From NCBI RefSeq assembly GCF_034424215.1, contig NZ_CP139960.1, forward strand, positions 1,488,001 to 1,552,000: a stretch of DNA of 64,000 bases. Direction: 5' to 3'. Numbering within the stretch: the stretch's first letter is position 1; each line of letters begins with the position of its first letter. Below, piece after piece: positions 28,189 through 38,600 of the stretch. The notes beneath the pieces were generated by a model that saw only the letters and a program-made list of their open reading frames with translations, made no database searches and had not been told where the DNA came from. Made by a program: the position numbers and the translations under genes. The stretch is from Niabella yanshanensis. Lineage in GTDB: Bacteria > Bacteroidota > Bacteroidia > Chitinophagales > Chitinophagaceae.

Positions 28189-29172
28189 GTGAAAATAATT
28201 ATTTCAAAGGCGGACAAGACTGTTATTTCTGAAATTGACGGCATTTCAGGTAACGATTTATCTTCTCAATCGTATACCAGGCTTAAGTACTCCAGTAGTG
28301 AAAGTTTTTGGAACAGCCAGGCACATGAAATCAAATATGGAGGAACACATATCGCCAGGCACAACGTAAATGTGCTCGAAGATATATCGCTCAGGACAGT
28401 TGATGCACCGAGTGTGGTAAGTCTATTTTTTGTTGAAAAAGGCCTCATTCAGTGCAATCCCGAAAATGCGGGTTCCTGGCAGATCGGCGCTTTACAGCAT
28501 AACCTGGTCTACAATTCTTACCAGACTCATGAAACTTTTTTTAAACAGCAAAAAGATTTAAAGCTTACCATAGTGAGCTTCGCACCTGAATACTTCATCG
28601 AGTTAAGTGAAGGCAGTGATAAAATGAGAGACAAGATTGCTTCGAATGTGTTCAAGGGCAAACATTTTTCCTTAGGGAGTGCACCTAATCTGAGGTTGAA
28701 CCTACAGATGCTTCAGCTTTTGAACGGATTGGATCAGGCGGGATACAATACTACTGTTGAACGATTGCTGACAGAAGCAAAGGTTTTAGAATTGCTGGCG
28801 TTGCAGATAGGACAGCTGGCTAAAGAAGACCCCGTCGTTAGGAATAAAAAGCTTAGCGCTTTGGATATAAAAAAACTGCACGATGTAAAGGATGTTATTT
28901 TATCCGATCTATCAGCTGATTTCTCCTTGAATTCGCTGAGCCGGGAGGTCGGGCTAAATGTATACAAATTGAAATTCGGCTTTAAGTATCTTTTTGGTCA
29001 ACCGGTTTTTCAATTCTTAAAACAAGCCAGGCTGCAGTATGCCGCGCAACAAATCGCAAAAGACATAAAACCTATTGCACAAATAGCTTATGATGCCGGA
29101 TTTGCTACACCCAGCCACTTTAGTGATGCCTTCAAAAAGCTATATGGCGTTTCGCCTATTAAGTTTCGATAG
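28189..29172 (+). CDS. AraC family transcriptional regulator
   Basis: A 327-residue regulator. The N-terminal two thirds form an uncharacterised sensing domain (HIARHNVNVLEDISLRTVDAPSV suggests a beta-barrel). The C-terminal AraC/XylS DNA-binding domain spans about 230-327 with two helix-turn-helix units: LNSLSREVGLNVYKLKFGFK and IAQIAYDAGFATPSHFSDAFKKLYGVSP. The only in-frame start that keeps the whole N-terminal domain is GTG at 28189. It is divergent from the Bcr/CflA-type transporter and could regulate it; the inducer is unknown. Confidence 0.88.
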   Translation: MKIIISKADKTVISEIDGISGNDLSSQSYTRLKYSSSESFWNSQAHEIKYGGTHIARHNVNVLEDISLRTVDAPSVVSLFFVEKGLIQCNPENAGSWQIGALQHNLVYNSYQTHETFFKQQKDLKLTIVSFAPEYFIELSEGSDKMRDKIASNVFKGKHFSLGSAPNLRLNLQMLQLLNGLDQAGYNTTVERLLTEAKVLELLALQIGQLAKEDPVVRNKKLSALDIKKLHDVKDVILSDLSADFSLNSLSREVGLNVYKLKFGFKYLFGQPVFQFLKQARLQYAAQQIAKDIKPIAQIAYDAGFATPSHFSDAFKKLYGVSPIKFR

Positions 29173-29331
29173 GACAGATTAATACCTTTTAAGAAACTAA
29201 ATCTCCTTTTTACGACATATCAGGTACACGGCTAGTATCACTTTTGCCGAAGATTTGAGAAGAACAGGAATGATACTACCTGGTGAATTATTTACCGCAC
29301 AGTTCACATCGACATAGCAGGCTTTTTATTT

Positions 29332-30207
29332 ATGAAGATAGAAATGGTTTTTAGGTCCGTTAGATACAGATGCGTTTATGCTGGTTTATATGCGGTAAGC
29401 CTACTTCCGGTGACCCTACTTTACCAGGTCGCAAATCTTGCTTTTTTTCTTATCTATTACATTATCAGGTATAGAAGAGAAGTTGTGCATTTAAACATGG
29501 CCCGTTCCTTTCCAAAACAACGGTACGAGGAAATCAGCATCATCAAAAAGAAATTTTACCGCGGCTTCATGCGCCATTTTGCCGACATTGTAAAAGCTAT
29601 ATCAATTTCTCCTAAAATAATGGATGAGAAAATCGAATTTATCGGATTAGAAATATTAGACGAAGCCATTAACTCGGGAAAAAGTGTAATTGCATCCCTG
29701 GGACATTGCAGTAATTGGGAGATGCTACACTTCCTCTCCCATAAGATCAGTCACGAAGTTTATGCAGTGTACAAACCACTCAGTTCGGATGTCATGAACA
29801 GGTTAATGATTAAGCTTCGAACTCGTTTTGGCATGAAGGTGATTACTGACAGATCCGTCATACGCCACATCCGATCCAATAATTCACCCCCGGCAGTTTA
29901 TCTCTTCCTTGCCGACCAATGTCCTCAGGTCAATGACGAAAATTTCAGATACTGTTTTTTAAATCAGGATACCTACTTCTTCTCAGGAATGGAAAAATTG
30001 GCTCGTAAAAGTAATTCGGTTGTTGTTTACCTGAACATTAAACAATTGCCGGACCGTAGGTACAAAGTAACCTGCAAGCCCGTCAGCAATCGTACAGATA
30101 TTGAGTCAGAGGGCGAAATCACCAGGAAGTATGCTGAATTGCTGGAAGAAAATATAAAAGAACAACCCGGCAGTTGGCTTTGGACGCATAAACGATGGAA
30201 AAGATAA
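29332..30207 (+). CDS. LpxL/HtrB-like lipid A acyltransferase
   Basis: A 291-residue inner-membrane protein with an N-terminal hydrophobic anchor (about 15-45) and the lysophospholipid acyltransferase fold. The catalytic motif is HCSNWE near 120, an HX4E version of the HX4D/E pair. Later segments (VYLFLADQCPQ, FFSGMEKLARKSNSVVVYL, PGSWLWTHKRWK) match the late acyltransferase family that adds secondary acyl chains to lipid A or related lipids. It overlaps a small downstream gene by 13 bp. Confidence 0.88.
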   Translation: MKIEMVFRSVRYRCVYAGLYAVSLLPVTLLYQVANLAFFLIYYIIRYRREVVHLNMARSFPKQRYEEISIIKKKFYRGFMRHFADIVKAISISPKIMDEKIEFIGLEILDEAINSGKSVIASLGHCSNWEMLHFLSHKISHEVYAVYKPLSSDVMNRLMIKLRTRFGMKVITDRSVIRHIRSNNSPPAVYLFLADQCPQVNDENFRYCFLNQDTYFFSGMEKLARKSNSVVVYLNIKQLPDRRYKVTCKPVSNRTDIESEGEITRKYAELLEENIKEQPGSWLWTHKRWKR

Positions 30208-30416
30208 AACTCATGGATGGTCTGTTGTTAATTATTAGAATTATCTCGGGCATATTAGCCCTCACTTCAATTACATTCATGATGATTTTCTGGGCTTTTT
30301 TTAAAACACTTATTGATCAAGATATGGATGGGGCAGAAACAGACGAAGACAGAGGTTTTCACGACGAGGCGCCAGTTCAAACCCTACAATTCGGGGATCC
30401 CGGAATTTTTCAATAA
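30195..30416 (+). CDS. Small predicted membrane protein
   Basis: A 73-residue open frame overlapping the end of the acyltransferase gene by 13 bp. It has one long hydrophobic segment (LLLIIRIISGILALTSIT and onward, about 9-38) followed by an acidic tail (DQDMDGAETDED). The topology fits a single-pass or hairpin membrane protein. No family recognised; the overlap argues for translational coupling but the frame could also be fortuitous. Confidence 0.4.
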   Translation: MEKIKLMDGLLLIIRIISGILALTSITFMMIFWAFFKTLIDQDMDGAETDEDRGFHDEAPVQTLQFGDPGIFQ

Positions 30417-30761
30417 CAGGAGCACTAACCGCTTCAACGGAACATTTAATCCAAGATCAAAGCCTTCAGGGACTTTGCAAGAGGCGTGAGAGATATGAAC
30501 TTCTTTCTGTTCCCATTAGCAAAAATCTGTGCCTGGTCCTGCAATCCCTCCCAACTTTTCAACAGGATCCAATATGCCTTCGGAGGGGCTTGAACACCAC
30601 GCGGTAATCATTGGCTAAAGTGTCACACATGTGCCTCTATTTTTTAAAAATTCAGGTGCTATTCTCCTTTGCGAATCTTCAGGCAAGTCTTTGGGTTAGC
30701 GTGTCCGGAACCAAGCACTTATTAACCGGGTCGACACTATTACTTAATAAAATTTCTTATT
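30417..30761. other. Intergenic region with a gene scar
   Basis: A 345-bp region between the small membrane protein gene and the end of the SusC gene. Apart from the coding-like minus-strand fragment at 30446-30607 I see nothing identifiable in it. Confidence 0.5.
30446..30607 (-). pseudogene. C-terminal remnant of an unidentified gene
   Basis: A 53-codon frame opening after a stop at 30608-30610 and ending in TAA at 30446-30448 reads convincingly as protein (APPKAYWILLKSWEGLQD, then QIFANGNRKKFISLTPLAKS). There is no start codon and no continuation upstream, so it looks like the end of a deleted gene. I do not recognise the family with certainty. Confidence 0.3.
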
Positions 30762-33700
30762 CTAAAATCCTATTTGTAACCCGACATTAATGACACGCTG
30801 GTTCATATATGCATCGCCCGCGGTATTGCTGGTTACCTCAGGGTCTTGTTGGTAAAGATTGTAGTTGGTAAATGTAAACAGATTGTACGCACTGGTATAC
30901 AGCCTTGCATTATTAATTCCAAAAGGCAAAAGCCTGTTGGGTAACTGGTAGCCCAGATCAACCGTTTTTAAACGCACATACATGGCATTGAGTAGCCAGA
31001 AATCGGATAAATAGGATGAAGGGCTGTTGACTGAGCTTGAGTTGGTAGTTAATCGGGGAAACCGCGCATTGGCAGAGTTGGCAGGAGTCCACCTTAACTC
31101 GTGTATAGGTTGAAACTGGCTTTGGAAAGGCTCAATACCGGTACCCTGCACGGAAAAGCTATAATTAAAAGACCCCTGAAATAATATATTTAAGCTAATT
31201 CCTTTATAGCTGGCACCTAATGTGAGACCGGCGGTCGTATTAGGTAAATTAGGTTTGCCTATAGCAGCCATATCATTTTCGTCGATCACACCATCGTTAT
31301 TCAGATCTTTGTATTTTAAATCACCAGGTTGTACGGGAACAAACGGCCTGGCGCTGCTCTCAATGTCTGCAGCATCTTTGTAGAATCCGAGATAGGTATA
31401 GCCGAATTGCTGGCCAATGGGATATCCTGTACGCAACAACCACGGGAACGCAGGCGTAGCTTCATCCTGGTACAAAATCCTGTTCTTTGCGTAAGAGAAC
31501 ACAGCAGTTACATTATACTGGAAATCCCCGATATGATTGCGATAAGATATCTGGCCGTCAAAACCTGTGTTCAATACTTCACCCATATTGAACCTGGCTG
31601 TACCTATACCCAATATCTGCGAGATTGACCCCCTTGAAATAAGCTGATGGTACCTGATATCCCTGAAATAATCAACAGTCATCGATATTTTGTCGTCGAA
31701 CAGATTCAGGTCTAATCCTATATCCAGCTTTCTGGCTTTTTCCCAGGTTACGTTGTTATTACCCAAATCCCCTTCCAGAACTGATGGGTAGCCAATAACG
31801 CTGCTTTCACCAAAAGGGTAACCCGGCCCTTCATTATATTGCTGATTATACAGGTAGCGGTTTCCAAATACATGGTCAGACCCAACCACCCCATAGGAAC
31901 CACGTAGCTTTAAGAGATTAACGCCTTTTATATTAAAAAAACGTTCCTTATTAATGTTCCATCCCAATCCAATAGCCGGGAAAACTCCGTAACGCCGGTC
32001 AGACCGAAACCTGTCTGATCCGTTATAACCCAGATTAAAATCGAGTAGATATCGTTGCAGGTAATCGTAGCCTAATTTAAAACTATAACCCTGAAACTTA
32101 TTGGGAACTGAAGCAGCGTGTTGATCTGTAAAACTTTGGCGGTTGAACAATAATAATGAAGTAAAATGATGCTCTTTAAATGTTCTGTCATAATTCAAAA
32201 AGCCCTGGAGGTTGATATTTTTATTGTAGTCATCGGTATCCCCTACCAGCGTATATCCCGAAAGCTGGTACTGACCACGCGGGTCCAGCGTGTATGTTTC
32301 ATCAACCGGATTATAGTAATAAGACGGTGGAGAATAACCTTCTAAAACACCTCCTCTGAATAACTGGCGGGATGCCAGTTCCGTACTGGCATAAGCAAGG
32401 CGACCGCTAAAAGACAGCCCGGGAGTAATCATGTCCAGCTTTTCTACAAAACCAAACAATACATTCAGGTCGCTTCTTTTATCTCGCTGATAGCCACTGT
32501 TGGCGAGGCGGGCATTGAGGGTAGACAGATTGCCGGGGTTATATCTGTCATAGGCGTAACTTCCATTGGGGTTTAGGAAAGGCGCAGAATAGGGCCGTAT
32601 TTTTTTGAAGTTGTAGATTTCAGAAACGATATTCTGCGCATGAGGCTGATTTACATCTCCAAACCGGGCGGTTACGTCCAGGCGAACCGAGAGACTTTTT
32701 GAGGCTTTTATATCCAGATTACTTCTAAAATTATAGCGGCGAAAGTAATAGTTATTGTTCAGCTCGTTTCGCGGATCAGAAAAATCCTTTAGTGCTCCGT
32801 TTTGTAAAAAACCGCCCCCGGATACGAAGTATTTTACTACGTCGTTTCCTCCCGACACATCAACATTGGCGTTAGTTTGCAGCGAATATGGCTTAAAAAT
32901 TGCCTTATACCAGTTTACATTGGGATGCCCGTAAGGATCATCGCCGGTTCTAAAGTGTTCCACATCTTCCTTCGAAAAAGGAGGGTTCAACCCATCATTT
33001 GTATAGGCTTCATTTTCGAGCAGCACGCTACGATAGGAATCAAGAAATTTCAGTTTACGAACAGGACTCTGTAACCCGCCCTCCAACCTTGCATTAATTT
33101 TGGGCCTGCCCGATACACCCCGCCGGGTAGTTACAATCAATACGCCATTGGCCCCTTTAATTCCATAAATGGCCGTAGTGGAAGCGTCTTTCAAAATGGA
33201 AATATTTTCTATTTCATTTACATTTATTTGCGCCAGCTGTTCATACGTAAATTCGATATCGTCTACAATAATCAATGGTTTATTACCATCGGGGTTAAGA
33301 GAACTTATACCCCTGATAAAGAAATCGGAGGCATCTCTTCCGGGCTGCCCCGACCGTTGCTGGGAAAAAAAGCCCGGTAGCCGACCTGTAAGAGCATTCT
33401 GTACATTGGCTGTGGGCACGGTTCGGATCGCATCGGCCGATATAGAGCTGGTAGCTCCCGTATTAGTTACACGTTTCCTGGTACCATATCCCACTACGAC
33501 CACTTCGTCCATACCAAGCTGGCTGGGCTGCAGTATGATATCCAGTTCTTCGCCCTCTTTTGCCGGTGCCTCAAATGTCAGGTAACCAACGAGCGTAAAA
33601 ACAAGAACACTGTTATCGGCCACCGAAATGGAAAATCTCCCTTCCCGGTCTGTAGTGGTGCCTCCTTTCAATCCTTTTATTGTTACAGAAACACCTTCCA

Positions 33701-33803
33701 ATGGCCCTGTATCGTTCTTAACAGTGCCTGATACCATTTTTGTCTGGGCAAACACTGTTATTGAAAAAAACATATAAAGCAGTAAAAAATATATTCGATG
33801 CAT
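30762..33803 (-). CDS. SusC-like TonB-dependent outer-membrane transporter
   Basis: About 1013 residues. The order is signal peptide (ending FAQ), carboxypeptidase-D-like domain (about 20-95, VSGTVKNDTGPLEGVSVTIKG), the conserved EVVVVGYGTRKR segment, plug domain (PTANVQNALTGRLPG, YGIKGANGVLIVTTRRG) and a C-terminal beta-barrel ending in ...RVINVGLQIGF, with the usual terminal Phe. It imports oligosaccharides energised by TonB together with a SusD lipoprotein. The ATG at 33803 is preferred to an upstream TTG. It follows the SusD gene by 44 bp, the reverse of the usual SusC-SusD order. Confidence 0.93.
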   Translation of the reverse strand: MHRIYFLLLYMFFSITVFAQTKMVSGTVKNDTGPLEGVSVTIKGLKGGTTTDREGRFSISVADNSVLVFTLVGYLTFEAPAKEGEELDIILQPSQLGMDEVVVVGYGTRKRVTNTGATSSISADAIRTVPTANVQNALTGRLPGFFSQQRSGQPGRDASDFFIRGISSLNPDGNKPLIIVDDIEFTYEQLAQINVNEIENISILKDASTTAIYGIKGANGVLIVTTRRGVSGRPKINARLEGGLQSPVRKLKFLDSYRSVLLENEAYTNDGLNPPFSKEDVEHFRTGDDPYGHPNVNWYKAIFKPYSLQTNANVDVSGGNDVVKYFVSGGGFLQNGALKDFSDPRNELNNNYYFRRYNFRSNLDIKASKSLSVRLDVTARFGDVNQPHAQNIVSEIYNFKKIRPYSAPFLNPNGSYAYDRYNPGNLSTLNARLANSGYQRDKRSDLNVLFGFVEKLDMITPGLSFSGRLAYASTELASRQLFRGGVLEGYSPPSYYYNPVDETYTLDPRGQYQLSGYTLVGDTDDYNKNINLQGFLNYDRTFKEHHFTSLLLFNRQSFTDQHAASVPNKFQGYSFKLGYDYLQRYLLDFNLGYNGSDRFRSDRRYGVFPAIGLGWNINKERFFNIKGVNLLKLRGSYGVVGSDHVFGNRYLYNQQYNEGPGYPFGESSVIGYPSVLEGDLGNNNVTWEKARKLDIGLDLNLFDDKISMTVDYFRDIRYHQLISRGSISQILGIGTARFNMGEVLNTGFDGQISYRNHIGDFQYNVTAVFSYAKNRILYQDEATPAFPWLLRTGYPIGQQFGYTYLGFYKDAADIESSARPFVPVQPGDLKYKDLNNDGVIDENDMAAIGKPNLPNTTAGLTLGASYKGISLNILFQGSFNYSFSVQGTGIEPFQSQFQPIHELRWTPANSANARFPRLTTNSSSVNSPSSYLSDFWLLNAMYVRLKTVDLGYQLPNRLLPFGINNARLYTSAYNLFTFTNYNLYQQDPEVTSNTAGDAYMNQRVINVGLQIGF

Positions 33804-33847
33804 ATAAAGCAATTAAAGCAGTTTACTAATTAAATTTCCACTTAGAA

Positions 33848-35581
33848 CTATCGCCAACCAGGATTTTGAACCATCTCAGGATTTTTAACTACTTCGTCAT
33901 ACGGAATAGGATACAAGTATTGCCTTGTCTTAAACACTGGTGTAAACACCTCTACCCTGCTATAAGTTAGTCTGCCCGAAGAGCCCCTGGTAATACTCAT
34001 CCCGTGCAATGGTGTATTTGCAACCGTTTCGGCAGTTTTCCATCGTCGGATATCCCAAAACCGGTGCTCCTCAAAAGCCAACTCTATACGCCGCTCATTC
34101 CGGATGGCTTCACGCATTTCTTCCTGGGTCATGCCCGGCTTCAGCCCGTACATTTCATCAGCTCCCGCCTCAATACCAGCGCGCTTTCTCAGCTGCTTCA
34201 GTACCTGGTACACTTCTTCATCAGGACCGGTAAATTCATTTTGCGCTTCAGCAAAATTCAGGAGCACTTCAGCATAGCGAAAAAGAATAAAATCGTGGTA
34301 TACACTTGCGAAATTGTTAGTAGCTTCAAAAGCTCCCAGAAATTTCCTCATATAGTACCCGGTTCTTGTTTCAACATTCAATGTCCCGGGATGGCTTCTG
34401 CCTCCTTCAAAAGTTTCAAGCGAGGTATTCAGCCATTGATGTCCGTTGTAAAAAATGCTCATATCAAGGCGGGGATCCCTGTTGTTATAGGGGTTGCCAA
34501 AATCGTAGCCTGAGTTAGGATCATTAATCTTAAGACCATTTTTCATAGGAAAGGCATCTACGAGTTCCTGCGTGGGACTTGTAATACCGTTTGCTGTACC
34601 CGGAGAATATCCAACCGGTGCATTACTTACTTCCAGATTTGTGCTTTGGCTTTCTGCTCTTACAAAAATCACTTCTTTATTGGTTTTTCCGCCCATACCA
34701 TCGACCGTAATAAAGATGTCGGAGAAGGTTGCCGGAACCAGGTCATATTCATTTCGGGTCATCAATTCTTTGGCAGCATCTGCAGCAAGCTTCCATCGGT
34801 TAGCAGCAAAATCAGTGTATCCTGTCTTATCGTTACCGGCGTCTATGTTACCGCCATTGAACAGGGGACTTGCGGCATATAATAACACCTTCGCTTTTAA
34901 AGCCAGGCAGGCCCCTTTGGTAACCGAGTGGTATTCGCCGGTTGCTTTGGTTTGCGCGATGGTTCTCAGGCTGTCTTTTATATGGTCGCATTCACTTACA
35001 ATATAATCAACACATTCTTTAAACGAATTACGTGGCAATTGAACATTATCATCTAGGGTTCGAATATCATTACCTAAAAGAGGTACACCACCATAACGCT
35101 TTAAAAGTTCAAAATACAATAACGCCCTGATAAATCTGGCTTCTGCTTTGTAAGCATGCTTTTTTAGAAAGCCCGGCACAACCGTTTTTTTTATGGGAAC
35201 AATATCAATATTGGAAATAAAAATAGTTGCCTTCCTGATGCCCGAGTAGCCGGTAGCCCAAAAGTTTTCGCCACCCGGAAAAGCTGCAGATGTATACCCC
35301 CCGGTTGCCAGGCGAAATACATCGTTGCTTCCCGTGGCAGATGAAATCGCATCATCAGAAGCCGCGTCCAGCAAGTCGGATGCTACCCGATTAAAACCTT
35401 TCGGAACGGTATTATAAATACCGCTCAGAAAGCGCTCTGCATTTACACCCAGCGAATCATCTTTATCGAAAATATACTCTATGGTATTTAATTCCAAAGG
35501 GATCTTCTCTATATTTTTTGCGCAAGAAACTGCTATCAGCGAAATAGCCAGCAAGGTTTTATAGGGAATGTTTTTTATCAT
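33848..35581 (-). CDS. SusD/RagB-like outer-membrane lipoprotein
   Basis: A 577-residue lipoprotein with lipobox LIAVSC (Cys at about 20). It shows the RagB/SusD fold: TPR-like helices in the N-terminal half (KAEARFIRALLYFELLKRYGG, a strong SusD signature) and the C-terminal ERRIELAFEEHRFWDIRRWK and YLYPIPYDEV segments. It binds glycans at the surface and forms the lid of the SusC transporter encoded just upstream (gene ending 35603, 21 bp gap). Confidence 0.93.
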   Translation of the reverse strand: MIKNIPYKTLLAISLIAVSCAKNIEKIPLELNTIEYIFDKDDSLGVNAERFLSGIYNTVPKGFNRVASDLLDAASDDAISSATGSNDVFRLATGGYTSAAFPGGENFWATGYSGIRKATIFISNIDIVPIKKTVVPGFLKKHAYKAEARFIRALLYFELLKRYGGVPLLGNDIRTLDDNVQLPRNSFKECVDYIVSECDHIKDSLRTIAQTKATGEYHSVTKGACLALKAKVLLYAASPLFNGGNIDAGNDKTGYTDFAANRWKLAADAAKELMTRNEYDLVPATFSDIFITVDGMGGKTNKEVIFVRAESQSTNLEVSNAPVGYSPGTANGITSPTQELVDAFPMKNGLKINDPNSGYDFGNPYNNRDPRLDMSIFYNGHQWLNTSLETFEGGRSHPGTLNVETRTGYYMRKFLGAFEATNNFASVYHDFILFRYAEVLLNFAEAQNEFTGPDEEVYQVLKQLRKRAGIEAGADEMYGLKPGMTQEEMREAIRNERRIELAFEEHRFWDIRRWKTAETVANTPLHGMSITRGSSGRLTYSRVEVFTPVFKTRQYLYPIPYDEVVKNPEMVQNPGWR

Positions 35582-35602
35582 ATCTTTTATTTATCAGGTC
35601 TC

Positions 35603-38600
35603 CTAAAATTTGATGTTGATACCCATATTATAAACCTTCTGAATGGGATAAGCCCCATAACCCACTTCAGGGTCTACCCGGTCGTATGCCGCCCAGGTGA
35701 AGAGGTTTTGCGCATTAGCAAATGCAGTAATAGCCGACACTTTGAAGCGTGAAGTCCAGCTGAAAGGAAAAGTGTATTGCAGATTGACATTTTTAATGCG
35801 CCAATAATCGCCGGAATGCATCCAGAAAGTACTGCTGCTTAAAGAATAGCCATCACCGAAACCACCATTTGCCTTTAGTCGCGGGTAGCTGGCTATAGCG
35901 GCTGTTTCCGGTGTCCACCTGTTTAATAGATGTTCATACATCTGGCCGTAAACCTGTCCGTTGGCCCTTAGAATTTCTGTGTTCCAGTTATCGATATATA
36001 AATCCCTGTTCTTAACACCCTGCAGCAGGATGCTAAAGCCCAGCCCTTTATAATTAAACCCTGTTGTAAGCCCATAATACAATAAAGGCTTATCGGTTCC
36101 GATGGCCGTCTGATCAAACTGATCGATCATGCCGTCACCATTCAAATCTTTAAATTTGATATCCCCCGCCTTTATTTCATACCCGGCAATCACCGCGCCT
36201 GATTGCGCTTCTTCATCAGTTTGAAAAAAACCATCGGCTATATAGCCAAATCTTGTATTAACAGGCTTTCCTGTGGCCACATTCCAGGGATAGTCCCGCT
36301 GCTGTTCATCCATAAAAAGCACCCTGTTCTTTTCAAGAGAGCCGTTAGCGGTAAAGAAATAATTAAATGCAGCTATATTGTTTTGATAGGTAATCTGCAA
36401 CTCCCCGCCGGTGTACAAATTCTTTCCCATATTCTCCCAGGGATAGCCGGTGCCTATCAGCGCTATGCTTTTGCCCCTGATCTGCAACAGATCGGAGTAT
36501 ACATCGCGATAAAAATCTGCATTCAGCGACAAATGATTTTTAAATAGTGCAACATCAAGCCCGGCGTTGAATTTATTGCCCTTTTCCCAGGTGATACCCG
36601 TATTAGCCAACCCGTTTTCTGCAACTGCTATCTGGGCTCTTACGTGGTCGATACCTGCAATACCTGTTTGATCATTACTCGACGCATAGGTTTGTCTCCA
36701 GGTAAAGTAGCCCGAGTTGTCGACACCACTGCCGGTTCGGGCATAAGTAGCTCTCAATTTCAGGAGATCAATCCAGGTCGCATTGTTTTTAATGAAATTT
36801 TCTTTAGCGATATTCCAGCCTGCACCCGCAGCATAGAACAACCCGAACTGCTGACCCGGAGGATATCTGTCGTACCCACTGTAATTAAGCGCACCCTCCA
36901 GCATGTACTTCTCCATGTAATTATACTGCAGCTTTGCCATGTAATTGGTAGCCGTACCGGGCAAATCAAAATTGAGCGTAACCCGCCTGGAGTCAGCCAT
37001 AACAGATCCGGTAAAAGAATGCTGGTTAATTATTTTAGAATATCCTAATTCGCCCTGGGCATACCAGTATCTTGCATTTGAAACCGCATAAAAATTATTT
37101 ACCTGTGCGTTAGCGCTCCCATACCTTGCATAAGTGGTATCTCCGTTGTCACCTCCTACCTGCATCAGGTAGACAGGCACCCGCATACTTCTGTCGGTTA
37201 TAGTAGCCGACTGTACGGAGAGATTACCCTTTAATTTTACCCACAGACCTTTCGTCCACTTATCAAAACTATATTTCATGTCAACATTAGCCATGATATC
37301 CCGGTCGGTGTTCATCATGTAACCCGAATTATCAAGCATGGATCTTAAATTTTGCTGGAAGGAATTATTCCCTCCAAACGAGCCGTCGGGATTGTAAACT
37401 GGGTAGGCATTATTTGGGGTTGTTAGCAGGTTGCCTAATATAGAACCAACAGTGGCTCCCGGTTGATTGCCATCCTGTATGCGTCCAAACAACTGTACTC
37501 CAATGTTAAAGTATTTGGTAACATCGATATCGACCTTTGAGTTAATCAAATAACGCTCCAGCTGAAGCTTAGCATCGGGGTTCTGAACATTCAGCAGCCC
37601 CTCCTGGTTCATGTAGCTTAGAGATACCATATACCGGGCTACTTTGCTACCGCCACCAAGATTCAGATTGTAGCGGTACAGCGGAGCGCTTTTTTTGATC
37701 ACCTGGTCGTACCAGTTAACATTAGGATACCGGTAAGCATTCGCGCCACTTTTAAACCCTTCCAGATCCCCTACGGTATACAAAGTTTTACGTCCCTCAT
37801 TTTGCAGGGCTTCATTTACCAGGTAAGCATAGTTAAATGCATCCAGCGGTTGGGGTTGGCTAAGCGGTTGCTGGGTACCTACTTCAGCGGTAAAAGAAAA
37901 CTGTGGCGGCCCCATCCGGGGTTTTTTGGTGGTTACCAGCAACAGCCCTCTCGAACTTCTTTGCCCCAAAGCAATTGCCGAAAGACCGTCTTTTAAAACG
38001 GATACACTTTCGATGCTCTGAGGATCGAGTGAAAAAATATTACGCTGGATACCATCTACCACCACTACCGAATTCTGTCCTCTCAGCTTTAAAGAAATTT
38101 CATTATTATCGCTAAACGGCTCTAAACCGGTTCTGGCCAGGGTTCCCGCAAGATCTGATACCGAGTTAGCATCTGACGTACCTGAAAAAGTGCGGTAGCC
38201 CTGAATCTGCTCTGTATATAAACCCGCAAGACGACCCGTAAGCGCGTAGGGATACAATGTAGCCGGCGTTGTAGAGAGTTGTGGCGTATGTACCGTAGCC
38301 GCCGCACCTAAAAAGAGTTCCTTCTTTTGCCGGCCGTACAGCACATCTAGACTATCGCTTTTAACCAGGTAACGGTTTTGCAGCCGCAATACTATGTCAT
38401 CTGCAGACCCTGATACATTGTAAATGGCGGCGTCAATTGAAGTACCGGAAAAATAAAGTGTAGCAGGAACACTTACATTTATTTCAAAAATGCCATCTTC
38501 ATTGCTCTCTACGGTTTTGTGGCTGCCTTTGTCTTCGACGCGTATCTTTTCCAAAGGGTGCCCAAATTCATCCAATACCTTCCCTCTGAGCATTTTACCG

